Positions 1 to 11,265 of a stretch of DNA of 64,000 nucleotides are shown here, piece by piece. Source of the stretch: Timema cristinae (lineage: Eukaryota; Arthropoda; Insecta; Phasmatodea; Timematidae); assembly GCA_039000515.1 (NCBI GenBank), contig JBCFYV010000551.1:1-64000 (forward strand). The letters are read 5' to 3'. The number at the start of each line of letters is the position of its first letter. The stretch's first letter is position 1. Below the pieces are notes generated by a model. That model worked only from the letters and a program-made list of their open reading frames with translations, ran no database searches and was not told the DNA's origin. A program made the translations under genes and the position numbers.

Positions 1-159
1 TTATTGTCTTTATATTAATATAAACACATTGAGTTTACTAAAAAAAATAATGAAAATTTTCAAGGCTGTAAATTTAATGCATCTTGCGATATCCTGTGAA
101 ATAGGTGAGTTGAGCAAAAGACAGCTTAAAAGTTATTTATCCACTATTGACATATATAT

Positions 160-404
160 TTAGCACCGCGTCTTACTACCCGTTCGGGCTATACGCTTTA
201 AGTACTAATTACTTTAATGGATTTAGGAATTGGGAAGGTTGAATTAGAGGAAGTGAACCCGCATTTGCGTGGAAGAGAGTGGAATTTTTTTTAGGAAAAA
301 CCACCACCAGTTCACCCGATCGAGATTGGAACCTCAATCTCCCCGTCCTCGGCGGTCGAGCTCAACACGACAAGCGCGTTAGCCAACTACGCCACCGAGG
401 CGGG
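160..404 (-). repeat. tRNA-derived SINE, full-length copy (minus strand)
   Basis: Read on the minus strand, this begins with a tRNA-like head (box A-like TGGCGTAGTTGGCTAACG near 380-397, a degenerate box B near 325-337), followed by a unique body and the tail ending GGTAGTAAGACGCGGTGCTA. The same head, body and tail occur in plus orientation at 2623-2884, so this is a dispersed element and not a tRNA gene. Confidence 0.8.
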
Positions 405-2622
405 TATTGACATTATTAAAGCTGACTATGCATAGAAAATTAAGGTAAGATGGAAGTTAACATTAACATGGACTTGCAAGAGATAGGGTGTAATGATATC
501 AACTGGATAGATATAAGTGAAGATACAACTACAGTTAATTTTCGAGTTCCTAATGCCATGGAGCTAAAAAGTATAGAAAATTAAAATAAACGTATCTAGT
601 AAATCATTATTTACCATGTAAAAAAAAGTTTATACTAACACTATTAAAAATATTTATCTGAACCCGTGTTCTATTCCCTTAAAAATTATTATGCTCTTTG
701 GCCACAGACAAGAAAAGAACAGATCCACAGTCGCTAGGTTAAACGTGTTGCGCTCCTTTTCGAAGCTTTACTCCTTCAACGCTGGGATCACTTGGTGCAG
801 TCCCCAGTGACTATAGCGCTGTCAAGTGATCATTTTTTAAACTCAAATTTACTAGAAGACAGATACAAAATATGAGCTCCTCGAGTAAACCAGTCAGCTA
901 TCACCGAGCAATCTTCAGATAGCGAGTGCGTCCTCCGTCCACCCCTCGTCACTAAGTACCCTAATTCTGCCACACAACTGACTACACAATACAAAGAAAA
1001 TTTGAAATATAATGGTCCTTTTTATTTTTCTTATTAGCTGTCGAGTGCAATTATAATTGTTGATGAGAACAGAAGAATTGAAGACGTTTAGGGATACCAA
1101 TTTATTTAAGAAATGGTTAGAAGACAAAAGTTATGACCAGTTAAAAGGTTTAATTTTAATTCCCATTTTTTTAAATATGTGATATTTTATATTAAACTGT
1201 AGAAAACAATCCCACAAATTTTAACCCTATCAAAACATGACTTTATCATATCGCGTGGCCACTAATGCAGGCCTATAATAGGTAGCAAGCTTTCTTTTAT
1301 GAATTACTATGATGTGGCAGTTTAGATTATAACACACGGCTCTAGGCTAGTCTAGTCCATTAAAGTATTGATGTCACTTTTCAGTGTAAACCGATTTTAG
1401 GCTACATAAATAGGTATCTCAAAATTATTTCCTATTTATTATTAAATGAATGGCAATTTAAATAGGAACTAACAAGTATAAAACTATACACATACAATTT
1501 TAACGTTATTTTATCATCACAAATTAAAATTTTATATTTGTTTTACCGTTCGATCTTTTAAATATCTTTCTGGCTATCTTTCATACAAGATGGAATGGAA
1601 ATCTCACTGTAAACTCTGCAAGAATACATTAAAAAAATGTGATTCCAACATGATTATCTAATTTTTCATAGAGCATATCTCAATAAAGGGCATTATGACT
1701 TAGGAAATCTCAAATCCCCTACATATATGTTCACAGTTCACACACATGACTTAGAAACATCTATTGAGAGACTTCCTGATGTGAACACAAAGAAGGTATT
1801 GTACATATAATATTAGGAAAGGCATTGAGGAAAATGAGGATAATATACTCTCACTGGTTTAAACAATGCAAAAAGCACAAGTTATTTTACACAAAGCCAC
1901 CTCCTCAAAATTAGAATCCACAATCACTTGTTGTGGACTGCAAAGGAGAATATTTAATGTTTAGGGAAACCAACGCAGAAAATGCGGAACGTTTTACACC
2001 AATAATCTCATCTTGTTCAGTGAATTTTGGAGTGTCTAGTACTTTTGACTTTAATCTGATTTTGAACCCAATTGAATTTAATAAATTAACTGTGTTTTGC
2101 ACATATTACTATCAATCTAGACTCTTGTCTCAAAAGTAAGATTGTAGCGTTCCATTTTGAAACGTTGAAATAATGTAAGGCTTTATAAGTTGTTTTAATA
2201 TTGTGAATGTATTACAAACAAAACCAGCTGTTTGGCTTAAACTTTAGGTTAACAACTTTGACTTTTAAATAGTAGGCTTAGAAAGGAGTATGATTCAATA
2301 AAACACTTTAGTTGTTAAAGTGTGTAAAAGCTCAAATATGTACCGTTACCTAACTAAACACTCTTCATAAGACTATAGAACTATAGTTGACAAGTTAAAA
2401 ATAAATAGATCATTCAAATAATGAGACATTATGACTGTATAAACTCAAAAACTCATAAGTGACCATTGTAATATCTTCTAGTTTTTTCTTACTAAACTGT
2501 GATTATTGTACTCCATAGTGCCATTGAGACCTTAGTTGTAAGTAGTTTTAAAAATGTATAGAAATGTGTTTGCACCACCGAAACGGATATTTTAGTAAAT
2601 AAATAGTTTAGACTTTCTCACA
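405..2622. other. AT-rich interspersed DNA, no gene recognised
   Basis: Only short open frames occur here (for example 1933-2139 plus and 915-1127 minus). None has a recognisable motif, and I see no splice-linked partner exon. No tandem repeat or element boundary was identified. Confidence 0.5.
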
Positions 2623-2884
2623 CCCGCCTCGGTGGCGTAGTTAGCTAACGCGTTAGTTGTGTTGAGCTAGACTACCGAGGACGAGGACATCGAGGTTCGA
2701 ATCCCGGTCAGGTGAACTGGGGGTGTATTTTTCTAAATGGTATTCCACTCTCCCTCCACGCAAATTCGGCTTCACTTAATCTAAATTCAACCTTTCCATT
2801 TCCTAATCCATTAGCGTAATTAGTACTTAAGTGTATATATAACCCGAACGGTTAGTAAGACTCGGTGCTAAACAAAAAAAAAAC
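2623..2884 (+). repeat. tRNA-derived SINE, full-length copy
   Basis: Plus-strand copy of the SINE at 160-404. Box A-like TGGCGTAGTTAGC starts at 2633, and a perfect box B GGTTCGAATCC lies at 2694-2704, so an internal Pol III promoter is intact by sequence. The body carries the CCTCCACGCAAATTCGG block, and the tail runs AACCCGAACGGTTAGTAAGA then CTCGGTGCTAA and a run of A. The head resembles a tRNA, but the isotype cannot be assigned with confidence. Confidence 0.85.
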
Positions 2885-3295
2885 TTTCTCTTTACACCAT
2901 GAGGATAAAACTACTGTGATCATAAAAAAAATTACAAGTCCAAATTTTGATAAATGTCGAACTCCTGAAACCAAAAATGTGTTTTTTGCGATGCTGTCTG
3001 CCTGTTTGTCTATATCTAGGCCTTGAGCCGAAACCATTTTACTGATCTGGCTAAAAGAGAAAAAAGCTTTCTCGAAATACACTGTAACGATTTTTATTAA
3101 ATCTCGTATCTGGGCATTGTTTATCATTATAAACTAATTATCACAGGAACATAATTTTAAGGGTACTTTACATTAGCAGATATTGCCAATCCTAATCATA
3201 TCTCCCCAAGTATCTGAGATACGAAATAACGCATTATTGTAAAGTTGTAGTAGGATTAAAAATTAAAAAAAACCTTTACTTGACATATATTTTAT
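2883..3295 (+). repeat. dispersed non-coding repeat, copy 1 of 3
   Basis: It shares a series of blocks with 29508-29940 (plus) and 53300-53725 (minus): an ACTTTCTC start, GTGATCATAAAAAAAA, a TGTCTGCCTGTTTGTCT-like stretch, ACCATTTTACTGATC, an AATTTTAAGGGTA block and a GAGATACGAAATAAC-like block. It has no coding potential. It may be a non-autonomous DNA element or the untranslated part of a larger one; ends are not defined. Confidence 0.55.
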
Positions 3296-3304
3296 AAGAC
3301 CAAT

Positions 3305-3786
3305 AGGAGGCTGTCCATAAATTACGTAAGGCTTTTTTCATCATTTTCGACCCCCCCCTCCCAAAATTCCCCTACGTAAGGGATTGTAAGATTTTTCGTT
3401 CACCTCTCTCCTCTTACCGATCTTACGTATTTTTTACAATTTGTTAAATTATATTATTTTGTATATAAGGATTGGTGATGTGAAATTATAAAATACTTAG
3501 TATATTAAAAGTAGGTGTAACACATGATAAGTAATTGACAGTCTATACTTATGTATAGCTGTGTATGTTATAGTTTACGCTTCAGTGCCATCTGTCATCG
3601 CTAGGTGCAACCTTTTACCGCACGTTTGTAGAAGATTTTTTTTTTTTTAGATTTTGTCTAAACATAAGCTTTGATAAAATCCTTAGTTAGGATGGATTCT
3701 GCCCACCCCCACGAACACGTGAGAAAATACTGATCACCCCCAACCCCACCCCAAAAAATAATTACTTAATTTAAGGACGGCCCCTA
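3305..3786. mobile_element. MITE with GGGGCYGTCC-type terminal inverted repeats
   Basis: The left end AGGAGGCTGTCCATAAATTA and the reverse complement of the right end AGGGGCCGTCCTTAAATTAA match over about 24 bases with a few differences. The interior has no coding frame and contains C-rich and A-rich blocks. The length of about 480 bp fits a non-autonomous DNA transposon. Similar GGGGCCGTCCATAAA ends are common in arthropod MITEs, but I do not assign a superfamily because the target duplication is unclear. Confidence 0.65.
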
Positions 3787-4564
3787 GCTTCCGAGCTATT
3801 GGCAAATATTTATTTTTTTAAAATTAAGGTTTCGGAAATCGAGAGTTGATTATTATGCTTTTTGATAAATAATATGCTCCTTTGAAATATGAATAATGAA
3901 CAATACGTTTCTTTCATTTATGCCTCTTTGTGGAATGTGATGCTCTTTTCTCCATCATGTTTCTGCAAAAATATCCATTATCTGGTTTCACAAATATTAC
4001 GAGTTTTAAGTAAATGATTCCATTTTTGGACAAAGTGTAGCATTTATTTGAGATATATGCTCCAAAAAAGAGTTTAATACAAGAAAACTCACCAAAGTGC
4101 CCAATTATCGCTGCGCCAACTTACTGTTTCCCACTCACAAAAAAGACAACAACTTTCCACCACCAAAATATCGATCAACTTTACGTGGAAAAATCTTGGA
4201 CTTGTAAAATGTTCTATTCCTCGGGGTGGGGTGTGGATAATGTGTGTGACGCGCCTGCGCAAAATGGATTGTTATGCCAGTGTTAATTGGTCTACGTAAA
4301 CTCTACCAGCTCCGCGTGTGTTGACCTTGATATTCTAACCCCTCCCTCTCGTCATTTTTTCGTGTTGACTGATGTTTTGTATTTACCTTTCTCCCCCCTC
4401 TTTGAGCTTGTATAATCATATAAATACTGGTGTAGTTCGACATGGACGGTACTTCTTGGCAGGCTGTCCTTTAGGACACACCTTGGGTGTCCAGGAAATA
4501 TTCGCAAGGTACGACGTTATTATGGAAAACATTTCGGACTTAGAATATATCTCGTCGTATTCAA
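3787..4564. other. no gene recognised
   Basis: Low-complexity AT-rich DNA giving way to a more GC-balanced stretch at 4200-4560. The open frame at 4372-4596 matches no family I know and runs into the satellite that follows. Confidence 0.5.
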
Positions 4565-5065
4565 CCTTTAAATATTCAGAACATTTTTGGACTTAGAATA
4601 TTTTCTTGGTAATTTAACTTGTAATAATGTCAAAACTTGGACTTATAAAAATGCAAATATTTTTGGACTTAGAATATTTTCGTGGTAATTTAACTTGTAA
4701 TGATGTCAAAACTTGGACTTATAAAAATGCAAATATTTTTGGACTTAGAATATTTTCGTGGTAATTTAACTTGTAATAATGTCAAAACTTGGACTTATGA
4801 AAATATCAAACGTTTTAGGACTTAGAATATTTTCTTAGTAATTTAACTTGTAAACATGTCAAGAATTGGGACTTATGAAAATATCAAAAGTTTTTGGACT
4901 TAGAATATCAAATTTTATAGTTTGCCAAAATATTTGGACTTAGATAAATATGTTAATCAGTTTTGAACTTAGAGTCTTTTCGTCGTATTGGACTTATAAA
5001 ATGCCTAACATATTTGGACTTAGAACTTTGCATCACTATAGACGTTGGAGTTTATTCTGGACTTG
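4565..5065. repeat. 76-bp tandem satellite with TTGGACTTAGAATATTTT core
   Basis: The hexamer GGACTT of the core recurs at 4589, 4665, 4741, 4818 and 4896, so the unit is 76-78 bp. The inner part of each unit carries a second block, CAAAACTTGGACTTAT. Copies decay from 4935 onward into irregular TTGGACTTAG words ending near 5065. Related GGACTTAGA words flank the LTR element at 38916-43681. Confidence 0.8.
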
Positions 5066-6690
5066 GAATAATAAATGTTTGTTTTGCATCGCCAATATGG
5101 CGTCTATTCTAATTGTTTTGTAGGGAATATTCTTTGCGCGACTGATATAACAGGGATATCTGTGGGTAATTGTTTATATCTAAATTGCCCATCAGGCAAT
5201 GGGAAGTTTTTTATATTGTAAATGTAAAGGTATAAATATTTTGGTATGATCTCGTTTTTAACTGAATGGCCCATACGGCAATTGTTTTGTATCATCGTTA
5301 CGTAAGGAGCATGTTTTGTCTGCATAGCCAGACTTTGTATTGAAATATTGTCGTCATTTAACTCATTAGCCTTGCGGGCTTATAAGGTTCATTATTCGTT
5401 GTTGTAGATTACGATATTATGATCGTATGCTAAAGGTTACATTAAATGTAAGTAATTCAAGATTGTACAACCAAATTACGTATTTCAATACTATGTTCAA
5501 GTTTATTTTCCTCAATCAATAAAACTACAAATTGTTATCAATGACATATAGTTTTCTAAATCAAGGTTTTCCTGCTTTATCCTTCGCCTTTCCTGTTGTT
5601 ATGAACATCAAACATAGTTGAAGTGTGAGTTCGTGGAGAATATAAGTAAATGGGCCCGTGGTCGGCCTGTTTACTTTTGTTTGTATCCTCACAGCCCCTC
5701 TGCAATTATTGTATTTCTTATGTTATTTCTTATTGTCCGTTGTGCGCCAGCCTTATTCTTCGGGAAAGAGTTAGGGCGGTGTTACAAAAGGAGAAAGAAA
5801 GTCTTTGTGGTGCACCATACCATTTATTTAATGAGGTAGGCCTAATTATTAGCCTTAATAATATGGACACAATGTAATATTATACAACTTATAAACTATT
5901 TTGTAGTTTCATCTTTATTGCGACATTATTTCTCACTTAGTGGATACCCAAACTAATATATTGAAAACATTTATCTAGAGTTAATTTTGGCAAAATAGTC
6001 CCTTTCAACTGCTATTTAAAAATACTATATCTAAATATTAGAAGTATAAAACACAAATTAGAGGATTTATCATGTTTTCTCTTTTATATTAAACTAAATA
6101 TTAATTTACTAATATTAACACAAGTGTGTATATACGGAGAAGAGACATTATTACTTAAAATGCAAAACTACAAGACCAATTTAGCCTGTAGACAATAAAC
6201 GAGGTGGGGGAGTTTGTGGTTTTGTTAGAAGAGCTTAATGGTTTCAAACATGAAACTTGAAATTTAGAGTGAAAGTTCCTTTTTGGCCCTAGACCAGCGA
6301 TAGGACCGAGTTTTGTGAAATTCATCCTGTAAGAGATGAAAAAGGAGAGTCGAAAGTTTTCAAAATTCACTGACCGTGCCTCTTGAACTAGTGGGCATAG
6401 AGTCTTGAAATTTAAAATAAATATTTCTTTATAGAATTATTGTTTGAGAATTTTTTTAGGGTTTTTCAAATTTCATCGCCTAAAGGTATGTAAAATGGCA
6501 AAAAGAGGTGGTAAATTCTATGTCCTCCAATCAAGATGAAATTTGATATACGGGGGTTTATTGGATCGCAGAATACTAATATGAAATAATGTATGTACGG
6601 CATCCACACGATGGATCCCAAAGTGCTTTGGAGAAAAGCGGGTGGGGTGTCAAGACTACCAACACTAAAATACATAACTACTTTTCAGGG
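5066..6690. other. no gene recognised
   Basis: Open frames at 5618-5839 and 5650-5877 (plus) overlap in different frames and show no domain. The stretch 6190-6480 resembles the degenerate 275-bp family seen at 15823-16860 in its style of AAATTTGAAATT and GGGGAGGG blocks, but I could not align it convincingly. Confidence 0.4.
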
Positions 6691-6730
6691 GGTGACCTGG
6701 TGGTCTAGGGGTAAGGTGTCGGACTGTACC
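6691..6730 (+). repeat. 5' fragment of GGTGACC-head SINE
   Basis: It begins GGTGACCTGGTGGTCTAGGG like the complete copy at 30577-30837 but diverges after about 40 bases, so only the tRNA-like head (box A part) is present. Confidence 0.7.
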
Positions 6731-8548
6731 GCCCCACTATCACTATTTAGCTACGGTCACAATAGACTAAAAAAGATGAGGACGACAACTAAGGAAATAA
6801 TTATATGAAAAAGTAAAACATTTGCAGGTTAAAGAAATATTTGAATTATTTATTCAATGTAACAAACAGTGTTTAAATAACAATTTGCATGACCTTACAG
6901 GTATAATTCAAGTGTGCTGGAAAACAAATAATTCATGGCTAATTTATTACTTGTGCAGTACATTCCAAACTCTCAAGGTATGCAATTATATTATCTGAAC
7001 TTGTATAGAAGAGACCAATGAAATAAACAAAATAGTTGCTATTATTTAAGGAAACTTTTCTAAATGATATACAAGCATTTAATACACCACAGTGAATGAA
7101 GATCAAACCAGATTAGGATCAAAAGTTTAAATTACTAAATATTTCAAAGATCGCAAAGAGCGTAATGAACCTCTTTTAAAAGGTCCACAACGCGTCAGAT
7201 TCACACCTGTGAATACAGACTAAACAGTTTTAAATCTAGGGAATAAATTTAAATTTAAACATCGTACCAAATATTTACTTATTTACTTACCGACTAAACT
7301 CAAACCTTCGCGAGACCATTACCCTCGTCACTTTTAAAGAATTAAACACGATTCCCCCATTTAACTATTTAATATAAAAATAGAAAAACTAAGTTACTTT
7401 AGAAAATTTGTAATTTTTGCCTAAATGAACCTGCGAATATTAAAGTCAAAATCATATTAATCAACAAAAATAAGTTACTTTAACATTAACTTCAAAGCAA
7501 AGAAGTCTACAAAATAACCAATAAAAGAAACATTATACATTTTAAGAATTTAAATTATTACTGATAACCACAAAAGCAAAAATTTAATAGTTATCCTTAG
7601 TATTTCAAAAATAAAAATAACAAAAAATGTGGCTACCTATTTAAACCAAAGAAAACACAAAGATACTAGCGCCCATGCGGTAACAGGAAACATTAAGTGC
7701 TCCATAACAGAATTTACGTTTGAAAATAAAAGTTTTTAGCAAAATATTATCGATGCCTACACTGAAAGAGTTCCATACCAGACTAAACCAAAGTATTCAA
7801 GAAATTCAAACTCATCGCAGCAATATATAGTTTATAGATTTCAAACAAAGATATTATTATGAGCAATCATGGCTAAATAATGTCCTGGTCCTGAAGAGGA
7901 CTTCTCGTGGAAGTGGCGAATGTAATAGTCGACCAGATTGTCTGTGTTCCCTCGTTATATAGGTCTAGTTGCAGGGTGGGAAGGTGGAAGTTTTCCTTTG
8001 TTATTGCGTCACTTGCTAACATCAGGTTGAAAGGCTACGTTGTTTTTGTCACGTAAGTCAGGTTCTTGTTGTCTTGATCATCGGTCGCTGCATTCGACTA
8101 GTTTCCAAAACCCGAACTCCAAGACACAAGACGAGCAGTTGTAGAGCTACGCTTGTTTGATCACGTACGCCACACAGGTGTCCATGAATATGAGTGGTCT
8201 TCTAATAGTACAGCACGGGCCAATCAGAGCATTGCTTGGCCCCTCAGTTGGAACATCTGGGTGCTGCATAATTTGTAGCTTGTTTTGTAATTCTATTCAT
8301 TCTAGCATTCATGGTGAACAAGCTGGACTTGAAAGTTGCTCTACTCCGGCAGATATACGCGTGAGTAAAACATCTATATTTGACATAGTAATATTGTGAT
8401 GTTTAATAATGCTAGATGTCTATGAGTACAAGATTATTTGGGGTAGTATTTTAAAATCTGGCTGGTTCTATTAGTATTTTTATTGCAGGATGTCTATGAA
8501 TATTTGCTTGTTTTGGGGTCATATTAGCAGTACATACTAATATTACAA
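6731..8548. other. no gene recognised; TATA-like word on minus strand
   Basis: Very AT-rich to about 7900, then more GC-balanced to 8300. At about 7954-7966 the minus strand reads ACCTATATAACGA, a good TATA-box-like word, in a context also seen at about 19130. No adjoining coding exon was found, so this is only a possible promoter or a piece of an element's regulatory end. Confidence 0.3.
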
Positions 8549-8787
8549 GACTTCTATGCTGGGGGTTCGGCACTCAATCCTCGGTCCCGGTACAGATTTA
8601 TCTGATTGCCAAACCCTTCTTTCACCTCTGACAAGAATGACTTGTGAATGTGTGGAATGCCAGGTCTCCACCGTGGTTTGGATCCCATATTAAACTGTAG
8701 GTCCTGCATTTCATCTCAAAATCATCCTAACATTACAACACATTAGCGTAGGTGCGTATAATCTAAACGGGTAGTCAGACGAGGTGC

Positions 8788-8846
<59 letters not shown>
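8549..8846 (+). repeat. GGTGACC-family SINE lacking its 5' end, with (TAA)n tail
   Basis: Starting at CTTCTATGCTGGGGG this matches the SINE at 30577-30837 through the CACCTCTGACAAG, TTGTGAATGTGTGGAATG and AAACTGTAGGTCCT blocks. It ends in the shared tail CTAAACGGGTAGTCAGACGA and a TAA microsatellite at 8793-8846. The box A end is missing. Confidence 0.8.
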
Positions 8847-8849
<3 letters not shown>

Positions 8850-8869
8850 TTCGAGGAGGTATATGATTG

Positions 8870-9205
8870 CAATTTTTCAGACAACTAATGAGACTACTCC
8901 AAATAATTTTAAAATTATGAACATTTTTACTAATAAGTTGTACCCTGGGAAATAGGGGAGGGATATAAACAGAATAAAAACCTTTTTGAGTGCTAGAAAA
9001 TATAAATTTGACAGTTGGTTAGGAGGACAACTCCAAATAACCAAATTAGTCTTAAAAATTGACATTTCTAAATGATAGTTAGATAAATGAGATGAAAACT
9101 TTCAAAACTAGTAGAAACAACTAAATCCTATTGAGGTAGAAGAGTGAAATTTGGAAGTAAAGTAAAGGGACATGCCAAACTATTAAAAGCCTGTACATTT
9201 TTAAT
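8870..9205. repeat. degenerate array related to 15823-16860
   Basis: Blocks such as GGGGAGGGATATAAACAGAA, AACTCCAAATAACCAAATTA and GTGAAATTTGGAAGTAAAG resemble the units at 15823-16860. It abuts the MITE at 9207 just as that array abuts the MITE ending at 15822. Non-coding. Confidence 0.45.
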
Positions 9206-9206
9206 T

Positions 9207-9540
9207 GGATGACATGCAGTGGACCTAATTTCACAAGACCTAAAGTTTAGGAGCTATGCCTATAGGTCTTTTAAAATTAGGTCTAGTGAAGTTAGGTCTT
9301 GTAAAATTAGGTCTTATAAAATTAGGTCTTGTGCCTTTAGGTCCACTGCCTGTTTGAAGAGTTAAGGATTTTTAAAGTAATATATGAAAAATTAATTTTA
9401 GGTCCAGTGCCTTTAGGAATAGTAAAGTTAAGAGCTATAAAATTAGGTGTTATAAAGTTAGGTGTTATGAAGTTAAGAAATTTAGTTTAAGAAATGTGAC
9501 GTTAGGTCTTTTAACTTTAGGTCCACTGCCGCATGTCCAA
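9207..9540. mobile_element. MITE-like element made of 15-bp TTAGGTC subrepeats, copy 1
   Basis: The left end reads GACATGCAGTGGACCTAA (9211-9228) and the right end TTAGGTCCACTGCCGCATGTCC, so the ends are inverted repeats with a two-base difference in length. The interior is a run of 15-bp units such as AAATTAGGTCTTATA, so each unit repeats the inner part of the terminus. No coding frame. Copies 2 and 3 lie at 10937-11265 and 15525-15822. Confidence 0.7.
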
Positions 9541-10935
9541 AAATTTCACTAAAAGTGACGAAAATAAGGAATTGTCATTTCTAGACGATTTCAACAGACG
9601 AAGATTATCAAAATCGAGAACATGCGCTAGATTGATGATTTTCATCATTTAACTGAATTTATAGTTACATAACGTTAAATAAAGTTATTTTAAACAACTT
9701 GTGTACAAATTTCACAAAAAATGACGAAAATAAAAAATTGTAATTTCTGGACGATTTCACAGACGAAGAATATCGAAATCGAGTAGGTGAGCATCGAATG
9801 ATGATTTTCATCATTTAACTGAATGTATAGTTACAGAACCTCAAATAAAGTTATTTTGAACAACTTGTTTACAAATTTGGCTAAAAATGACAAAAATAAA
9901 GAATTGTTATTTCTGGACGATTTTAACAGACAAAGATTATCGAAATTGAGTGTGTGCGCTCGATTAATGATTTTCATCGTTTAATTGAATTTATTATTAG
10001 AGAACCTTAAATAAAGTTATTTTGAACAACTTGTGCACAATTTTGACTAAAAATGACGGAAATAAAGAATTGTCATTTCTAGACGATTTCAACAGAACAA
10101 GATTATCGAAATCGAGTATATGCGCTAGATTGATGATTTTCATCATTTAACAGAACCTCAAATAAAGTTATTTTAAACAACTTGTTTACAAATTTGACTA
10201 AAAATGACGAAAATTATGAATTGTCCATTCTGGACGATTTCAAAAGACAAAGATTATCGAAATCGAGAACATGCGCTAGATTGATGAATTTCATCATTTA
10301 ACTGAATATATAGCTACATTACCTTAAATAAAGTTATTTTGAACAACTTTTGCACAAATTTTACTAAAGACGTATAAAAATTAATATGTTTCATTTTCTA
10401 TGATTTCAAAACACTAAAAGTATCTGTTATGTAAGTTTGGTAAACGAGTTTCATCTTTTAAGTGAATGTATATTTACAGAACCTCAAATAAAGTTATTTT
10501 GAACAACTTTTTTTACAAATTTGACTAAAAATGAAGAAAATAAAGAATTGTCATTTCTAGACGATTTCAAGAGACGATGATTATTGAAATCGAGTATATC
10601 CGCTCGATTGATTATTTTCATCATTTTACTGAATATATAGTTACAGAACCTTAAATAAAATTATTTTGAACAATTTGTGCACAAATTTTACTAAAAATGG
10701 CGAAAACATAAAATTGTCATTTCCGGATGATTTCAACAGACGATGATTATCGAAATCGAGTATATGGGCTCGATTGATGATTTTCATCATTTAACTGAAT
10801 ATATAGTTATTCAACCTTAAATAAAGTTATTTTGAACAACTTGTTTACAAATTTGACTAAAAATAACGAAAATAAAGAATGGTCATTTCTGGACGATTTC
10901 AACAGAAACAGATTATCGAAATTTAGTATGTGCGC
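9541..10935. repeat. 165-bp satellite, about 8.5 tandem units
   Basis: The word ATGACGAAAATAAAGAATTG or a close variant recurs near 9557, 9721, 9887, 10052, 10203, 10372 (degenerate), 10531, 10697 and 10863. Each unit also has GACGATTTCAACAGACG, TTATCGAAATCGAGTATATG, TGATGATTTTCATCATTTAA and AATAAAGTTATTTTGAACAA. The array is bounded on both sides by copies of the same MITE. Non-coding. Confidence 0.85.
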
Positions 10936-10936
10936 T

Positions 10937-11265
10937 CGATTGGATGACATGCATTGGACATAATTTTTCAAGACCTAAAGTTTAGGAGCTATGCCTGTAG
11001 GTATTATAAAATTAGGTCCAGTGAAGTTAGGTCTTGTAAAATTAGGTTTTATAAAATTAGGTCTAGTGAAGTTAGGTCTTGTAAAATTAGGTCTTATAAA
11101 ATTAGGTCTTGTGCCTTTAGGTCCACTGCCTGTTTGAAGAGTTAAGGATTTTTAAAGTAATATATGAAAAATTAATTTTAGGTCCAGTGCCTTTAGGTTT
11201 AATAAATTTAGGAGCTATAAAATTAGTTGTTATAAAGTTAGGTCTTATAAGGCTAGCTGTAGTAA
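10937..11265. mobile_element. MITE-like element, copy 2, right end missing
   Basis: The left end GGATGACATGCATTGGACAT interrupts a satellite unit in the middle of its GCGCTCGATTG word, so it marks the exact right edge of the 165-bp array. The interior 15-bp TTAGGTC units match copy 1 nearly word for word to about 11240. The expected right terminus is absent. A 5-residue-period frame at 10954-11145 is a by-product of the 15-bp period, not a gene. Confidence 0.65.

Noticed and set aside
2623..2720. tRNA gene at the SINE head
   Set aside because: The same head plus a common body and tail is repeated at 160-404, and the head does not close into a full cloverleaf; it is a SINE.
9240..11265. Interstitial TTAGG telomere repeat
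   Set aside because: TTAGG occurs only as part of a 15-bp unit (TTAGGTCTTATAAAA) and not as contiguous pentamers; it belongs to the MITE terminus.
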